A DNA stretch of 9,827 nucleotides. It comes from Deltaproteobacteria bacterium (lineage in GTDB: Bacteria > Desulfobacterota > Desulfobacteria > Desulfobacterales > JAUVVS01). The notes beneath the pieces are model-generated. The model searched no databases. It had not been told where the DNA came from and was given only the letters and a program-made list of their open reading frames with translations. The position numbers and the translations under genes are program-made. Shown here piece after piece: positions 1 through 7,080 of this stretch; position 1 is the stretch's first letter, and each line of letters begins with the position of its first letter. The stretch spans positions 1 to 9,827 of the forward strand of contig JAUVVS010000039.1 of NCBI GenBank assembly GCA_030604545.1. Reading direction: 5' to 3'.

Positions 1-1
1 C

Positions 2-454
2 AATTATCGGATGACCGAATTTCAAGCGGCGCTTGGCATAACTCAGATGAATAAGATAGATCGCATTATTACTGCCCGCCGACGACTGGCTGCAAATTAT
101 AATAAACTATTAGAAAATATTCAGGTACAACCCCCTAAAGTTTTCGAAGATAGCAATCCCGTTTATCAGTCCTACGTAGTGCTTTTGCCAGAACAAATGA
201 CACCTCATAGGCAGAAAATAATTGAACAACTAAAGGAAAAAGGTATTGAAACAACCATTGGGACATGGAATATGCCAATGACAAACTATCTTAGAAGTCG
301 CTATGGATATAAGGAGGGCGATTTTTCTATAACCGAACGTGTCTTCCAGCAGTCGATTACTTTACCGCTTTACGAAGGTCTTCAGAAAGCTGATCAAAGT
401 TTAGTCTTAGAACAACTTGTTTTAACGATGAAAAAGGAAGATAAGAAACCATAA
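2..454 (+). CDS. DegT/DnrJ/EryC1/StrS-family sugar aminotransferase, C-terminal part (5' end outside window)
   Basis: This is the C-terminal part of a PLP-dependent aminotransferase that converts a keto-sugar nucleotide to an amino sugar in the cytoplasm. The frame is open to the window edge: three codons (Asn-Tyr-Arg) precede the first ATG at 11, giving the family motif NYRMTEFQAALG, so that ATG is internal and not the start. Downstream, a GIETTIGTW segment and RYGYKEGDF followed by SITLPLYEGL match the usual end of the family, where the last helix carries acidic and hydrophobic residues. The PLP-binding lysine and the N-terminal domain lie upstream and cannot be checked. The TAA stop overlaps the ATG of the acyltransferase by one base, suggesting coupled translation and a shared pathway such as N-acylated 3- or 4-amino-deoxysugar synthesis. 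The exact sugar and ring position cannot be told from this fragment. Confidence 0.93.
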   Translation, partial: NYRMTEFQAALGITQMNKIDRIITARRRLAANYNKLLENIQVQPPKVFEDSNPVYQSYVVLLPEQMTPHRQKIIEQLKEKGIETTIGTWNMPMTNYLRSRYGYKEGDFSITERVFQQSITLPLYEGLQKADQSLVLEQLVLTMKKEDKKP

Positions 455-969
455 TGTCTAATAGATCACACGGTTCCGGCAAATTTGATCTAACGCAATT
501 TGAAAAATTGGGTGATGAAGTGATCATTGAGCCTGGTGTTCTTGTTTTCCATCCTGAAAACATCCAGATAGGGGATAATGTTTACGTTGGTCATTATACT
601 ATCCTGAAGGGATACCACCGGAATAAGATGGTGATTGGCTCAGGCTCTTGGATTGGGCAACAATGTTATTTCCACAGCGCCGGTGGTCTCACTATCGGCC
701 ATAATGTGGGGATTGGGCCTGCTGTCAAAATAATTACCTCTTTTCATGCTGATGAGGGTATCCATGTGGCAATCCTTCATAGTCATATTGAATTTTCACA
801 TGTAGTGATCGAAGATGATTGTGATATAGGGATGGGGGCAATTATTCTTCCCGGAGTAACCATTGGATGTGGAGCACAGGTTGGAGCAGGGGCGGTAGTA
901 ACACGGACGGTAGAACCTTATGCCGTAGTCGCGGGGGTACCGGCCAGGATATTACGTATGCGGAACTAG
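454..969 (+). CDS. Left-handed beta-helix (hexapeptide repeat) acyltransferase, 171 aa
   Basis: This is an acetyl- or acyl-CoA-dependent transferase of the LbH maltose-acetyltransferase/WbbJ type, cytoplasmic and probably trimeric. Hexapeptide repeats with small/aliphatic residues every sixth position run from about residue 38 (IGDNVYVG) through IGSGSWIG and IGHNVGIG to IEDDCDIGMGAIILPGVTIG (about 119-138). The end, GVPARILR (161-168), is a family signature. His98, in SFHADE, sits where the catalytic histidine of this fold normally lies; that assignment is inference. The length is typical. The start at 454 overlaps the aminotransferase stop (ATAATG), and an AAGGAAG stretch at 434-440 is rather far upstream, so re-initiation after the preceding gene is likely. 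Next to an amino-sugar aminotransferase, the simplest role is N-acylation of that amino sugar; O-acetylation of the glycan is the alternative. Confidence 0.92.
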   Translation: MSNRSHGSGKFDLTQFEKLGDEVIIEPGVLVFHPENIQIGDNVYVGHYTILKGYHRNKMVIGSGSWIGQQCYFHSAGGLTIGHNVGIGPAVKIITSFHADEGIHVAILHSHIEFSHVVIEDDCDIGMGAIILPGVTIGCGAQVGAGAVVTRTVEPYAVVAGVPARILRMRN

Positions 970-1047
970 TGCTGAAGTTTATGCAATGCGGGTACTATTT
1001 TTCAAAAAATTGCTATATTCAAAAATTCAAGAAGAGATGATCAAGTT

Positions 1048-2127
1048 TTGAAAGTTCTTCATCTCCCACTTAACATTGCATCACAGATATCTGTTACAGT
1101 GCGTGCACTAAGAAATATCGGAGTTGATGCATGCGGTCTATCTTTAAACAACCATCTCACTCAGGATAACAAAAGCATCAGGGCCATTGAGATTGTTTCA
1201 CGAAAAAAGAATGCAATTCTTAGCATAATGCAAACGCTTTTCTGGTGTAAAGAACTTCTAAGGTCATTGCATTGGGCCGATGTAGTGCACTGGTATTTTG
1301 GAAATTACACTTTGCCAAGGGGAATTGATTTAGGATGTACAGCATTTCTGAAAAAGGTTCGTATTGTAGAGTTTTGGGGTAGCGACATCCGTATTTCTGA
1401 AATTGCATCTGCAGATAATCCATATAGAGCGAAGTTTTACCAAGAATATTCTAAAATAGATAGTCGGGAAAGTTCCCTAAAAATCCAAAAACATTTTGCA
1501 AAGTATGGCTTCGAATGCCTTGTTCCGGGATTAGAGCTGGAATCGTATATTCAGAAAGATCTATTCCCAACGCCATTTAAAATTAAGCAAAGACTCATAA
1601 TCTCAGACTTTGATCCAAAATATCCTGATCCTGCCGAACGATGCCCTTTGGTTGTACATTCACCATCACATAAAGGACAAAAAGGAACGAAAGCAGTCCT
1701 TCAAGCAATCAATGAACTCAAAACAATGTATGAATTTAATTTTCAAATGATTCATGAAGTTGACCATGCCAAAGCGTTAGGGATCGTGCGCGAATGTGAT
1801 ATTATGGTTGATCAACTCACTGCCGGCGATCATGGTCTGGCATCTCTTGAAGCTATGGCTTTAGGCAAACCTACTATTTGCTATATTAAACCTTCTATTC
1901 TGGCAAAGTATCCCTCAGATTTCCCGATCGTTAATGCCAATCAAGACAATCTAGTTGAGGTTTTAGGAAATTTGTTGAAGGACAGTCGTCGGAGGCATCA
2001 GATCGGTCGGTTGAGCCGGGCCTATGTTGAAAAGTACCATGACGCACATGAGCTTGCCGTAGATCTGGTAAATATATATGAATACCTAATTAAAAAAAAT
2101 CGCAATAAAAGGCATGAGCGTTTTTGA
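1048..2127 (+). CDS. GT-B fold glycosyltransferase (GT4-like), 359 aa, TTG start
   Basis: This is a probable retaining glycosyltransferase adding a sugar from a nucleotide donor to the lipid-linked glycan at the cytoplasmic membrane face. The N-terminus (MKVLHLPLNIASQ) is the typical first strand and loop of a GT4 subfamily, which supports the TTG start at 1048; no in-frame ATG occurs until residue 61. FWGSDIR (109-115) is the usual acceptor-side loop. HSPSHKGQKGT (204-214) is the nucleotide-binding strand of the second domain, and DHGLASLEAMALGKP (261-275) is the donor-sugar motif. Only the second glutamate of the E-x7-E pair is kept (Glu268), which is common in some subfamilies. GAAGAG at 1031-1036 is a plausible ribosome binding site about 11 bases upstream. 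The 3' end overlaps the flippase start by 14 bases. Donor and linkage cannot be predicted. Confidence 0.88.
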   Translation: MKVLHLPLNIASQISVTVRALRNIGVDACGLSLNNHLTQDNKSIRAIEIVSRKKNAILSIMQTLFWCKELLRSLHWADVVHWYFGNYTLPRGIDLGCTAFLKKVRIVEFWGSDIRISEIASADNPYRAKFYQEYSKIDSRESSLKIQKHFAKYGFECLVPGLELESYIQKDLFPTPFKIKQRLIISDFDPKYPDPAERCPLVVHSPSHKGQKGTKAVLQAINELKTMYEFNFQMIHEVDHAKALGIVRECDIMVDQLTAGDHGLASLEAMALGKPTICYIKPSILAKYPSDFPIVNANQDNLVEVLGNLLKDSRRRHQIGRLSRAYVEKYHDAHELAVDLVNIYEYLIKKNRNKRHERF

Positions 2128-3586
2128 TTATATCAAGCAACTTGGTGCTGAAACCATAATATACGGCCTTTCAGGTGCGATTACCGCGTCTATCGGCATC
2201 TTTTTGATACCGATTTATACCCGAATTTTTTCACCATCTGAGTACGGTATAATTGCTTTGATTACAACCCTAACTGGCTTGCTTGGAATGCTTATGGTCC
2301 TGGGCCTGGATAACTCGTCTGCAAGATGGTTTTACGACACGGATGATATTGAGGACAGAAAATACACGATTTCATCGTGGTTTTGGTGCCAGTTAAGCAC
2401 AGGTTTTATCATTGCCATAAGTCTTCTCCTGTTTGCTCCAAACATAGCAATCCTGTTACTTAATTCGGAAGATTATGCAATCCTCATTCGAATAGTTGCT
2501 ATTACCTTGCCGTTCGGAACATTCGGTAAAGTCTTCGGCAACTGGCTTCGTTATCAAAGACGTGCATGGACAACAACAATATTTTCAACAATAAGTTCGA
2601 TAGGAACAATTGGAATAATTATTCTATTTGTCCTTGTTTATCGATGGGGACTGACTGGTATCTATTCAGCGAAGCTTATCGCGGCTATTATAGCTGCTAT
2701 CGGTGCGATTACCATCATGAAAACCTGGATAAACCCTGTTTTTTTTTCTATGCCCCGCCTGAAAGAGATGTTGACTTTTGGTCTGCCACTGGTTCCTGCG
2801 GCAATTGCATCATGGATAACTCTTTCCTCCGACCGATTTATTCTGCAAATATTTCATGACACTTCAGAGGTTGGTTTATATTCTGTGGCTGCCACCCTGG
2901 CATCTGGTGTGGCACTGGTCACGGTAGCATTTCAGATGGCCTGGGGGCCCTTTGCGTTTTCAATATATCGTGAAAAAGAGTCTTTAAATGTTTACTCTCA
3001 AGTTCTCAACTTATATGCTTTTTTAGGTTGTTTGCTTTGTACAACATTATCGCTCTTTGCTCCCTTTTTGCTTCATATCTTAACAACGCCTGATTATTAT
3101 AAGTCTGCTTCTTGCGTCTCCTTTTTAGTTTTTTCATATCTTGCCGCTGGAGCTACCTATATAATGGCAACCGGGGTAAGTATTGCTAAAAAATCAACAC
3201 CGATAGCTGTAAGTATCTTTATTGGTGCCGGAGTTAATATAGGACTAAATTTTCTATTAATTCCATCTATAGGGAAAGAGGGGGCGGCTATTTCAACGTT
3301 TATAGCATATATATCTGCATCGATTTATTTGTATTTTTCAAGCCAGAAAGTATATCCTATTCCATATCAATTTAAAAAAGCGCTGATTTGCTTTGGATTA
3401 TCATGGATCTTGATTGCGATAGATTATTTCTTTTTTCCCGCCCGGGAATATTCTGCTCTTAAATTACGTACCGGAATATCCTTACTATTCATCCCGCTTG
3501 CATTCTGGCTCAGAATTATAAAACCGGTTCATGCCAAACGGCTGTTATTGTATGCGGCTCAGCGCTTAAAAATATCAGATGTCTGA
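2114..3586 (+). CDS. Wzx-type polysaccharide flippase (MOP superfamily), 490 aa
   Basis: This is an inner-membrane oligosaccharide flippase that moves undecaprenyl-linked repeat units from the cytoplasmic to the periplasmic face. The protein is almost entirely hydrophobic segments separated by short polar loops, consistent with the 12-14 helices of the MOP superfamily, and its length is normal. The first helix leads into IYTRIFSPSEYG (about 34-45), the typical Polysacc_synt N-terminus in which a helix ends at a 'TR..SP.EYG' turn. LDNSSARWFYD (about 65-75) follows the second helix, as in many Wzx proteins. The ATG lies inside the end of the upstream glycosyltransferase gene (14-base overlap), so translation is probably coupled. 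Its presence points to Wzx/Wzy-dependent or synthase-type assembly rather than an ABC exporter; no Wzy polymerase is in the window. The symbol wzx is functional, and sequence alone does not identify the substrate. Confidence 0.92.
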   Translation: MSVFDYIKQLGAETIIYGLSGAITASIGIFLIPIYTRIFSPSEYGIIALITTLTGLLGMLMVLGLDNSSARWFYDTDDIEDRKYTISSWFWCQLSTGFIIAISLLLFAPNIAILLLNSEDYAILIRIVAITLPFGTFGKVFGNWLRYQRRAWTTTIFSTISSIGTIGIIILFVLVYRWGLTGIYSAKLIAAIIAAIGAITIMKTWINPVFFSMPRLKEMLTFGLPLVPAAIASWITLSSDRFILQIFHDTSEVGLYSVAATLASGVALVTVAFQMAWGPFAFSIYREKESLNVYSQVLNLYAFLGCLLCTTLSLFAPFLLHILTTPDYYKSASCVSFLVFSYLAAGATYIMATGVSIAKKSTPIAVSIFIGAGVNIGLNFLLIPSIGKEGAAISTFIAYISASIYLYFSSQKVYPIPYQFKKALICFGLSWILIAIDYFFFPAREYSALKLRTGISLLFIPLAFWLRIIKPVHAKRLLLYAAQRLKISDV

Positions 3587-3598
3587 TTTCCTTAAATT

Positions 3599-4918
3599 CT
3601 ATGAGTGAGCCTCTTGGGAAGGTTCAACACGCATACTATCAGTTAAAATTGAAGCAAGTTTTTCCGTCAACCGCTTTCGCTCAAAACATTTTCTAAGCCC
3701 TATGTCCGGATTGAAAGACAATGTTCCCTCTTTCTTCCATTGATCATAATAGCATTTGAATGTCTCAGCGATTTTAGGAATATCTTTTGGTGGGGCAACG
3801 GTTCCGAATCGGCCTTTTTCAATAGTTTCTTTAAGTGGCCCGTTTGGTGCAAGAGCGATAACAGGCCTGTTTGCACCAAGATATTCAAATAACTTCCCCG
3901 TGAAAATCTGATTTCCCCCTTCCTCTTCCCTCACACCGACTACTAATAGAAGAAGATCAGAGCCGACCTGATAAGCAAGAGCCTTCTCATAGGGCTGGAA
4001 ACCAATAACCTGAATGGGATAAGTGCTTGAGTACTTCTCGATTATTGAAAGTAACTTTTCATCAAAATAACCAACAAACCTAATTATAATATCCGAAGGA
4101 TTAACTTTATTTTGATTAATGAGAAGTAAAAGAGCCTTGAGAAAATATTCCGGAGTGCGTTTTCCTAAAAAAGACCCTGTATATGTAACCACCAGACAAT
4201 CTGTCTGGTTAGAAATCGGCTTGATGGCTCTAAAATCCTCAACGTCATATCCGTTCGTGATCAGATGAGTTTTTTTCTTACAATCTATAGAAGAGTGCCT
4301 GATGCATATAGAATCCAAGATCGGTTGAGATACGGAAACGATCGCGTCTGCATGCCTGTAAAACTTTTTTTCATAAAACCATTTGATAGGTGTCTGAATG
4401 GAATTAATAAACCTGGAATAATCTCTGTTTGGCTCATCAAAGATGGCATCTCTAAGATCCATCACCCACGGAACGCCAAGCTTTTTTTTCAAATTCATGC
4501 CAAAAAAATGAACACTATGTGGAGGTGATGTGGTGAGAATGCAATCTACTTTTTCTTTTTTAGCTATTTTAAGTAATTCCTTGCGACATTCAAAATACCA
4601 GGCACTTTGAAAATCCATAAACCAGATATATTTAAGTGCCAGCAGGTAGAAATGGGGATGATTTACTAATCCCCGATTAAACCGCAAGTCGAAATAGCGC
4701 TTTAATCTTTGGATACCGCAGCGGTATATTCTTGTCTTCTTAAGAAAAGGGTATTCAATACTCTTAGGATCATTCGCTCTCCAGGAGGCTTCTTTAGGGC
4801 AAAAAACGACCGGTTCGATTCCAAAATCAGGAAGATACTTAACAAACTTCAAAGGACGTTGGGTGCCAGCCCCTGCAATAGGGGGAAACATATAGGAAAT
4901 GAGCAAAATCTTTTTCAT
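3599..4918 (-). CDS. GT-B fold glycosyltransferase (GT4-like, WcaI-type), 439 aa
   Basis: This is a probable cytoplasmic or membrane-associated glycosyltransferase of the polysaccharide pathway. The N-terminus MKKILLISYMFPPIAGAGTQ carries the long 'FPP..G.G..R' loop typical of this subfamily. TSPP (130-133) and VMDLRDAIFDEP (152-163) are characteristic acceptor-domain motifs. The second domain opens with TYTGSFLGKRTP (245-256) and has FTGKLFEYLGANRPVIA (339-355), where Lys342 and Glu345 match the donor-binding 'K..EY' motif. The first glutamate of the classical E-x7-E pair is Gln337. The start at 4918 has no convincing Shine-Dalgarno sequence. An in-frame ATG-TAG pair sits immediately upstream (4919-4924), ruling out extension. 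The gene converges on the flippase with a 12-base gap and is divergent from the methyltransferase. A candidate promoter lies about 75 bases upstream. Confidence 0.9.
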   Translation of the reverse strand: MKKILLISYMFPPIAGAGTQRPLKFVKYLPDFGIEPVVFCPKEASWRANDPKSIEYPFLKKTRIYRCGIQRLKRYFDLRFNRGLVNHPHFYLLALKYIWFMDFQSAWYFECRKELLKIAKKEKVDCILTTSPPHSVHFFGMNLKKKLGVPWVMDLRDAIFDEPNRDYSRFINSIQTPIKWFYEKKFYRHADAIVSVSQPILDSICIRHSSIDCKKKTHLITNGYDVEDFRAIKPISNQTDCLVVTYTGSFLGKRTPEYFLKALLLLINQNKVNPSDIIIRFVGYFDEKLLSIIEKYSSTYPIQVIGFQPYEKALAYQVGSDLLLLVVGVREEEGGNQIFTGKLFEYLGANRPVIALAPNGPLKETIEKGRFGTVAPPKDIPKIAETFKCYYDQWKKEGTLSFNPDIGLRKCFERKRLTEKLASILTDSMRVEPSQEAHS

Positions 4919-4973
4919 CTACATATCTAAAAAATTTTCAGTTTGATGATTTATTTCTAAAGGAATAGCATCA

Positions 4974-5000
4974 TTGACTTATTATCACGTTCATTATAAA
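4974..5000 (+). promoter_or_regulatory. Candidate sigma70-type promoter for the methyltransferase gene
   Basis: TTGACT at 4974-4979 matches five of six bases of the -35 consensus, and TATAAA at 4995-5000 matches five of six of the -10 consensus. The spacer is 15 bases, shorter than the preferred 17. Transcription would start near 5007, leaving a leader of about 95 bases before the ATG at 5102. Its position in the only divergent spacer of the window supports it. It was read by eye, without a matrix score. Confidence 0.45.
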
Positions 5001-5020
5001 ATGCAATATCTTTGGTTCAA
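4993..5020 (-). promoter_or_regulatory. Candidate sigma70-type promoter for the minus-strand glycosyltransferase
   Basis: On the minus strand, a perfect TATAAT (4993-4998) lies 16 bases downstream of TTGAAC (5015-5020), which matches four of six bases of the -35 consensus. Transcription would start near 4986 and give a leader of roughly 70 bases before the start codon at 4918. Its -10 box overlaps the -10 box of the opposing plus-strand candidate, so the two may exclude each other. Read by eye. Confidence 0.45.
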
Positions 5021-5030
5021 TCTATTTCGA

Positions 5031-5060
5031 TCCCTTTGAAGGGAAGAGAAATTATTCCCT
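5031..5060 (+). promoter_or_regulatory. Leader with two mutually exclusive hairpins upstream of the methyltransferase
   Basis: Three complementary arms follow one another: TCCCT (5031-5035), AGGGAA (5040-5045) and TTCCCT (5055-5060). The first and second can pair around a TTGA tetraloop (5-bp stem). The second and third can pair around a 9-base loop (6-bp stem). Because the middle arm is shared, only one hairpin can form at a time. The stems are short, no U-run follows, and a regulatory role is speculative. Confidence 0.3.
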
Positions 5061-5101
5061 GTGAATAGAAACACTCCTTCTTGAATTTCAACGGATTGAT
5101 C

Positions 5102-5848
5102 ATGCCAATAAAGTCAGCTTTTCATAGATATTTTGCAGAGCTTTATGAAGATACAATGTCCCGAATTTACCAGGACGCTCGCGTGCGAATTACAATAAGC
5201 CTTTCTTCGGGTGGAGACTGTCTTGATTGCGGCGCCGGAAGGGGGCATCAGTTTAATATTCTTAACGAGATGATCGATCTTCCTCGAGAGAATTACTTCG
5301 GAATCGAATGGGATCCCAAAAGCGTTTCACTGGCAAATAAAAGGGGGTTGCAGGTATTGCAGGGGAATTTAAACCAGGACCTCCCTTTTGTTGATCAGAC
5401 CTTTCAATGTGTGTTCGGACTTTCGGTCCTTGAACATCTTATTAATGGTTGCAAATTTATGCAGGAAGCCCGCAGAGTGCTAAAACCGGAAGGCCATCTT
5501 ATTCTGGTCACACCAAACTTAAGCGCCTGGTTCAATATTTTTTTACTTGCACTTGGCAGGATGCCGTCATCAGGACCGCATCCTGATTCGGAAGCTCTTC
5601 TTCAGAAAAATACTCCAATTCAATTTCAAAAAACAAAGACTTCCAGTGTAGAAGATGATTTGCCCACGGATCGCCATCTGGTTGTTTTTACGTATCGAAC
5701 ACTCCGATATTACCTAAAATCTTTGGGATTCCGAAAAATTGAGGGGAGGGCTTACGGGTATTACCCTTTCCCAAAGTTTTTTCAACCCTTTCTTGAAAAG
5801 ATAGACCCATGGCATTGTCACCAGATGATCTTCGATTGCCAACGTTGA
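5102..5848 (+). CDS. Class I SAM-dependent methyltransferase (Methyltransf_11 type), 248 aa
   Basis: This gene encodes a cytoplasmic S-adenosylmethionine methyltransferase, probably O- or N-methylating a sugar or a glycan terminus. Positions here count from the alternative TTG start. The SAM-binding motif I is LDCGAGRG (48-55), the ribose-binding acid is in FGIEWD (73-78), and the following motifs are FGLSVLEHL (112-120) and RRVLKPEGHLILVTPN (131-146), the standard order for this fold. The C-terminal third has no recognisable motif and may form the acceptor cap. The frame can also start at a TTG at 5081, seven codons earlier. Neither start has a clear ribosome binding site; I prefer the ATG because the seven extra residues (MNFNGLI) add no conserved sequence. 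The gene stands alone between a divergent glycosyltransferase and a 144-bp spacer. Substrate unknown. Confidence 0.87.
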   Translation: MPIKSAFHRYFAELYEDTMSRIYQDARVRITISLSSGGDCLDCGAGRGHQFNILNEMIDLPRENYFGIEWDPKSVSLANKRGLQVLQGNLNQDLPFVDQTFQCVFGLSVLEHLINGCKFMQEARRVLKPEGHLILVTPNLSAWFNIFLLALGRMPSSGPHPDSEALLQKNTPIQFQKTKTSSVEDDLPTDRHLVVFTYRTLRYYLKSLGFRKIEGRAYGYYPFPKFFQPFLEKIDPWHCHQMIFDCQR

Positions 5849-5920
5849 TGAATTCGGAAAAAGTCGAATTCATTCCCGCCTTGCGGGATTTGGTGTTTAG
5901 TATTTTGTGTTTTGTTTGGA
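5848..5920. repeat. Palindromic spacer element: two adjacent inverted repeats plus T/G-rich tract
   Basis: ATGAATTCG (5848-5856) and CGAATTCAT (5865-5873) form a perfect 9-bp inverted repeat with an 8-base loop, starting on the last base of the methyltransferase stop codon. Immediately after it, TCCCGC (5874-5879) and GCGGGA (5883-5888) form a 6-bp stem with a CTT loop. A tract of T and G with very few other bases follows to about 5920. No uninterrupted U-run follows the stems, so it is not a textbook terminator. A 42-codon ATG frame (5848-5976) crosses the element but is dominated by the repeat. It resembles a dispersed intergenic repeat; copy number cannot be seen here. Confidence 0.5.
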
Positions 5921-5992
5921 ATATATGCTTTTATACCAGCGTGTTAGATTGCCAAACAGTGAACAGAAAAACCTGAGAGGAGCTGATTTCTG

Positions 5993-7078
5993 TTGCGTAT
6001 CCTAGTTCTGACAAAACGCCAATATATGAATAAGGATCTTATCGACGATAAATATGGTCGTTTTCGTGAAATACCCCTTTCACTTGGCCAAATGGGACAC
6101 AAAGTACGAGGTCTTTGTTTAAGTTACGCCCGTAGAAAAGAAAGATGGATACAGGACGGACCTGTATTTTGGAAGAGCATCAATGCAACTCCAATAAAAA
6201 TCCCCGGCCTTTTTCGATTCATCCTGGAAGCTGGAATTCTGGCTAAAAGATCGGATGTGATCTGGGCGTGCTCGGATTCCTTTTACGGGATCATCGGCTA
6301 TATGTTATCGTTAAAATATCACGTTCCACTTGTTTTTGATCTCTATGATAATTTTGAGTATTACCTGATGGCGAAACTCCCCGTCATTAAGCAACTCTAT
6401 CGTCTGGTACTAAAAAGGAGTGATGCAGTTACCTGTGTAAGCCGGCCTCTCGCCCGTTTGGTGTCATCGTACGGAAGAAAAGTCCGTGTTGCTGTCCTTG
6501 AGAATGCCGTGCGAGAAGATTTGTTTAAACCAATGGATAAAGCGTCATGCAGGGACGTAATGGGCCTTCCCCAACATGCACTACTAGTTGGTACTGCCGG
6601 TGCGTTGGTAAGCAGCCGCGGGGTCCAGATTATTTTTGATGCCTTCGATAAACTCAAAGCCGAATTGCCGGATCTCCAACTTGCACTGGCCGGTCCCCGG
6701 GACGTTCAAATTCCTCACAACAGCAAAATTCATGATTTAGGAATTCTACCGTTGGAAAAAGTACCCCTTCTTTTTAATGCTTTGGATGTTGCGATTATTT
6801 GTAATCGAGAGAACGATTTTGGTCGGTATTGTTTTCCGCAAAAAGCAAGGGAAATTATGTCATGTAATACGCCATTGATCGCTGCTCGCGTGGGAAGTAT
6901 GGCGGAACTTTTTGCAGACCACCCGGAATGGCACTTTGCTCCGGATGATGCTGCTGATCTGGCGCGAGTTTTAGAAAACAGGATAATGAATCAAAGGACA
7001 AACTACCAGGAAGTATTCTCCTGGTCGGATGCCGCTGCTGAATTGGAAACAATCTTCCTTGAAACTTGTAAGGCTTAA
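5993..7078 (+). CDS. GT-B fold glycosyltransferase (GT4-like), 361 aa, TTG start
   Basis: This is a probable nucleotide-sugar-dependent glycosyltransferase acting on the growing lipid-linked glycan. The TTG start at 5993 follows a strong GAGAGGAG ribosome binding site (5975-5982) at 10 bases, and MRILVLTKRQYMNKDL is a normal first strand. FDLYDNFEY (115-123) is the acceptor-side motif of this subfamily. LENAVREDLFKP (169-180) marks the domain linker, and TAGALVSSRGVQ (201-212) begins the donor domain. FPQKAREIMSCNTPLIAARVGS (281-302) carries Lys284 and Glu287 of the donor motif. The first glutamate of the E-x7-E pair is replaced by Tyr279, as is common in 'FP.K..E' subfamilies. A 39-codon frame begins 2 bases after its stop. 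Donor sugar unknown. Confidence 0.9.
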   Translation: MRILVLTKRQYMNKDLIDDKYGRFREIPLSLGQMGHKVRGLCLSYARRKERWIQDGPVFWKSINATPIKIPGLFRFILEAGILAKRSDVIWACSDSFYGIIGYMLSLKYHVPLVFDLYDNFEYYLMAKLPVIKQLYRLVLKRSDAVTCVSRPLARLVSSYGRKVRVAVLENAVREDLFKPMDKASCRDVMGLPQHALLVGTAGALVSSRGVQIIFDAFDKLKAELPDLQLALAGPRDVQIPHNSKIHDLGILPLEKVPLLFNALDVAIICNRENDFGRYCFPQKAREIMSCNTPLIAARVGSMAELFADHPEWHFAPDDAADLARVLENRIMNQRTNYQEVFSWSDAAAELETIFLETCKA

Positions 7079-7080
7079 TC

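Noticed and set aside
969..1040. 23-codon GTG frame overlapping the acyltransferase stop (TAGTG)
   Set aside because: It is short, has no clear ribosome binding site and crosses AT-rich spacer, so chance is the simplest explanation.
2566..2859. 97-codon plus-strand frame inside the flippase gene
   Set aside because: It is a shifted frame of the flippase coding sequence, with an Asn/Tyr/Cys-rich product and no motif; the flippase frame is clearly the real one.
5848..5888. The twin hairpins as a rho-independent terminator of the methyltransferase gene
   Set aside because: Neither stem is followed by a run of U; the downstream tract is T-rich but broken by G, so I list it as a repeat only.
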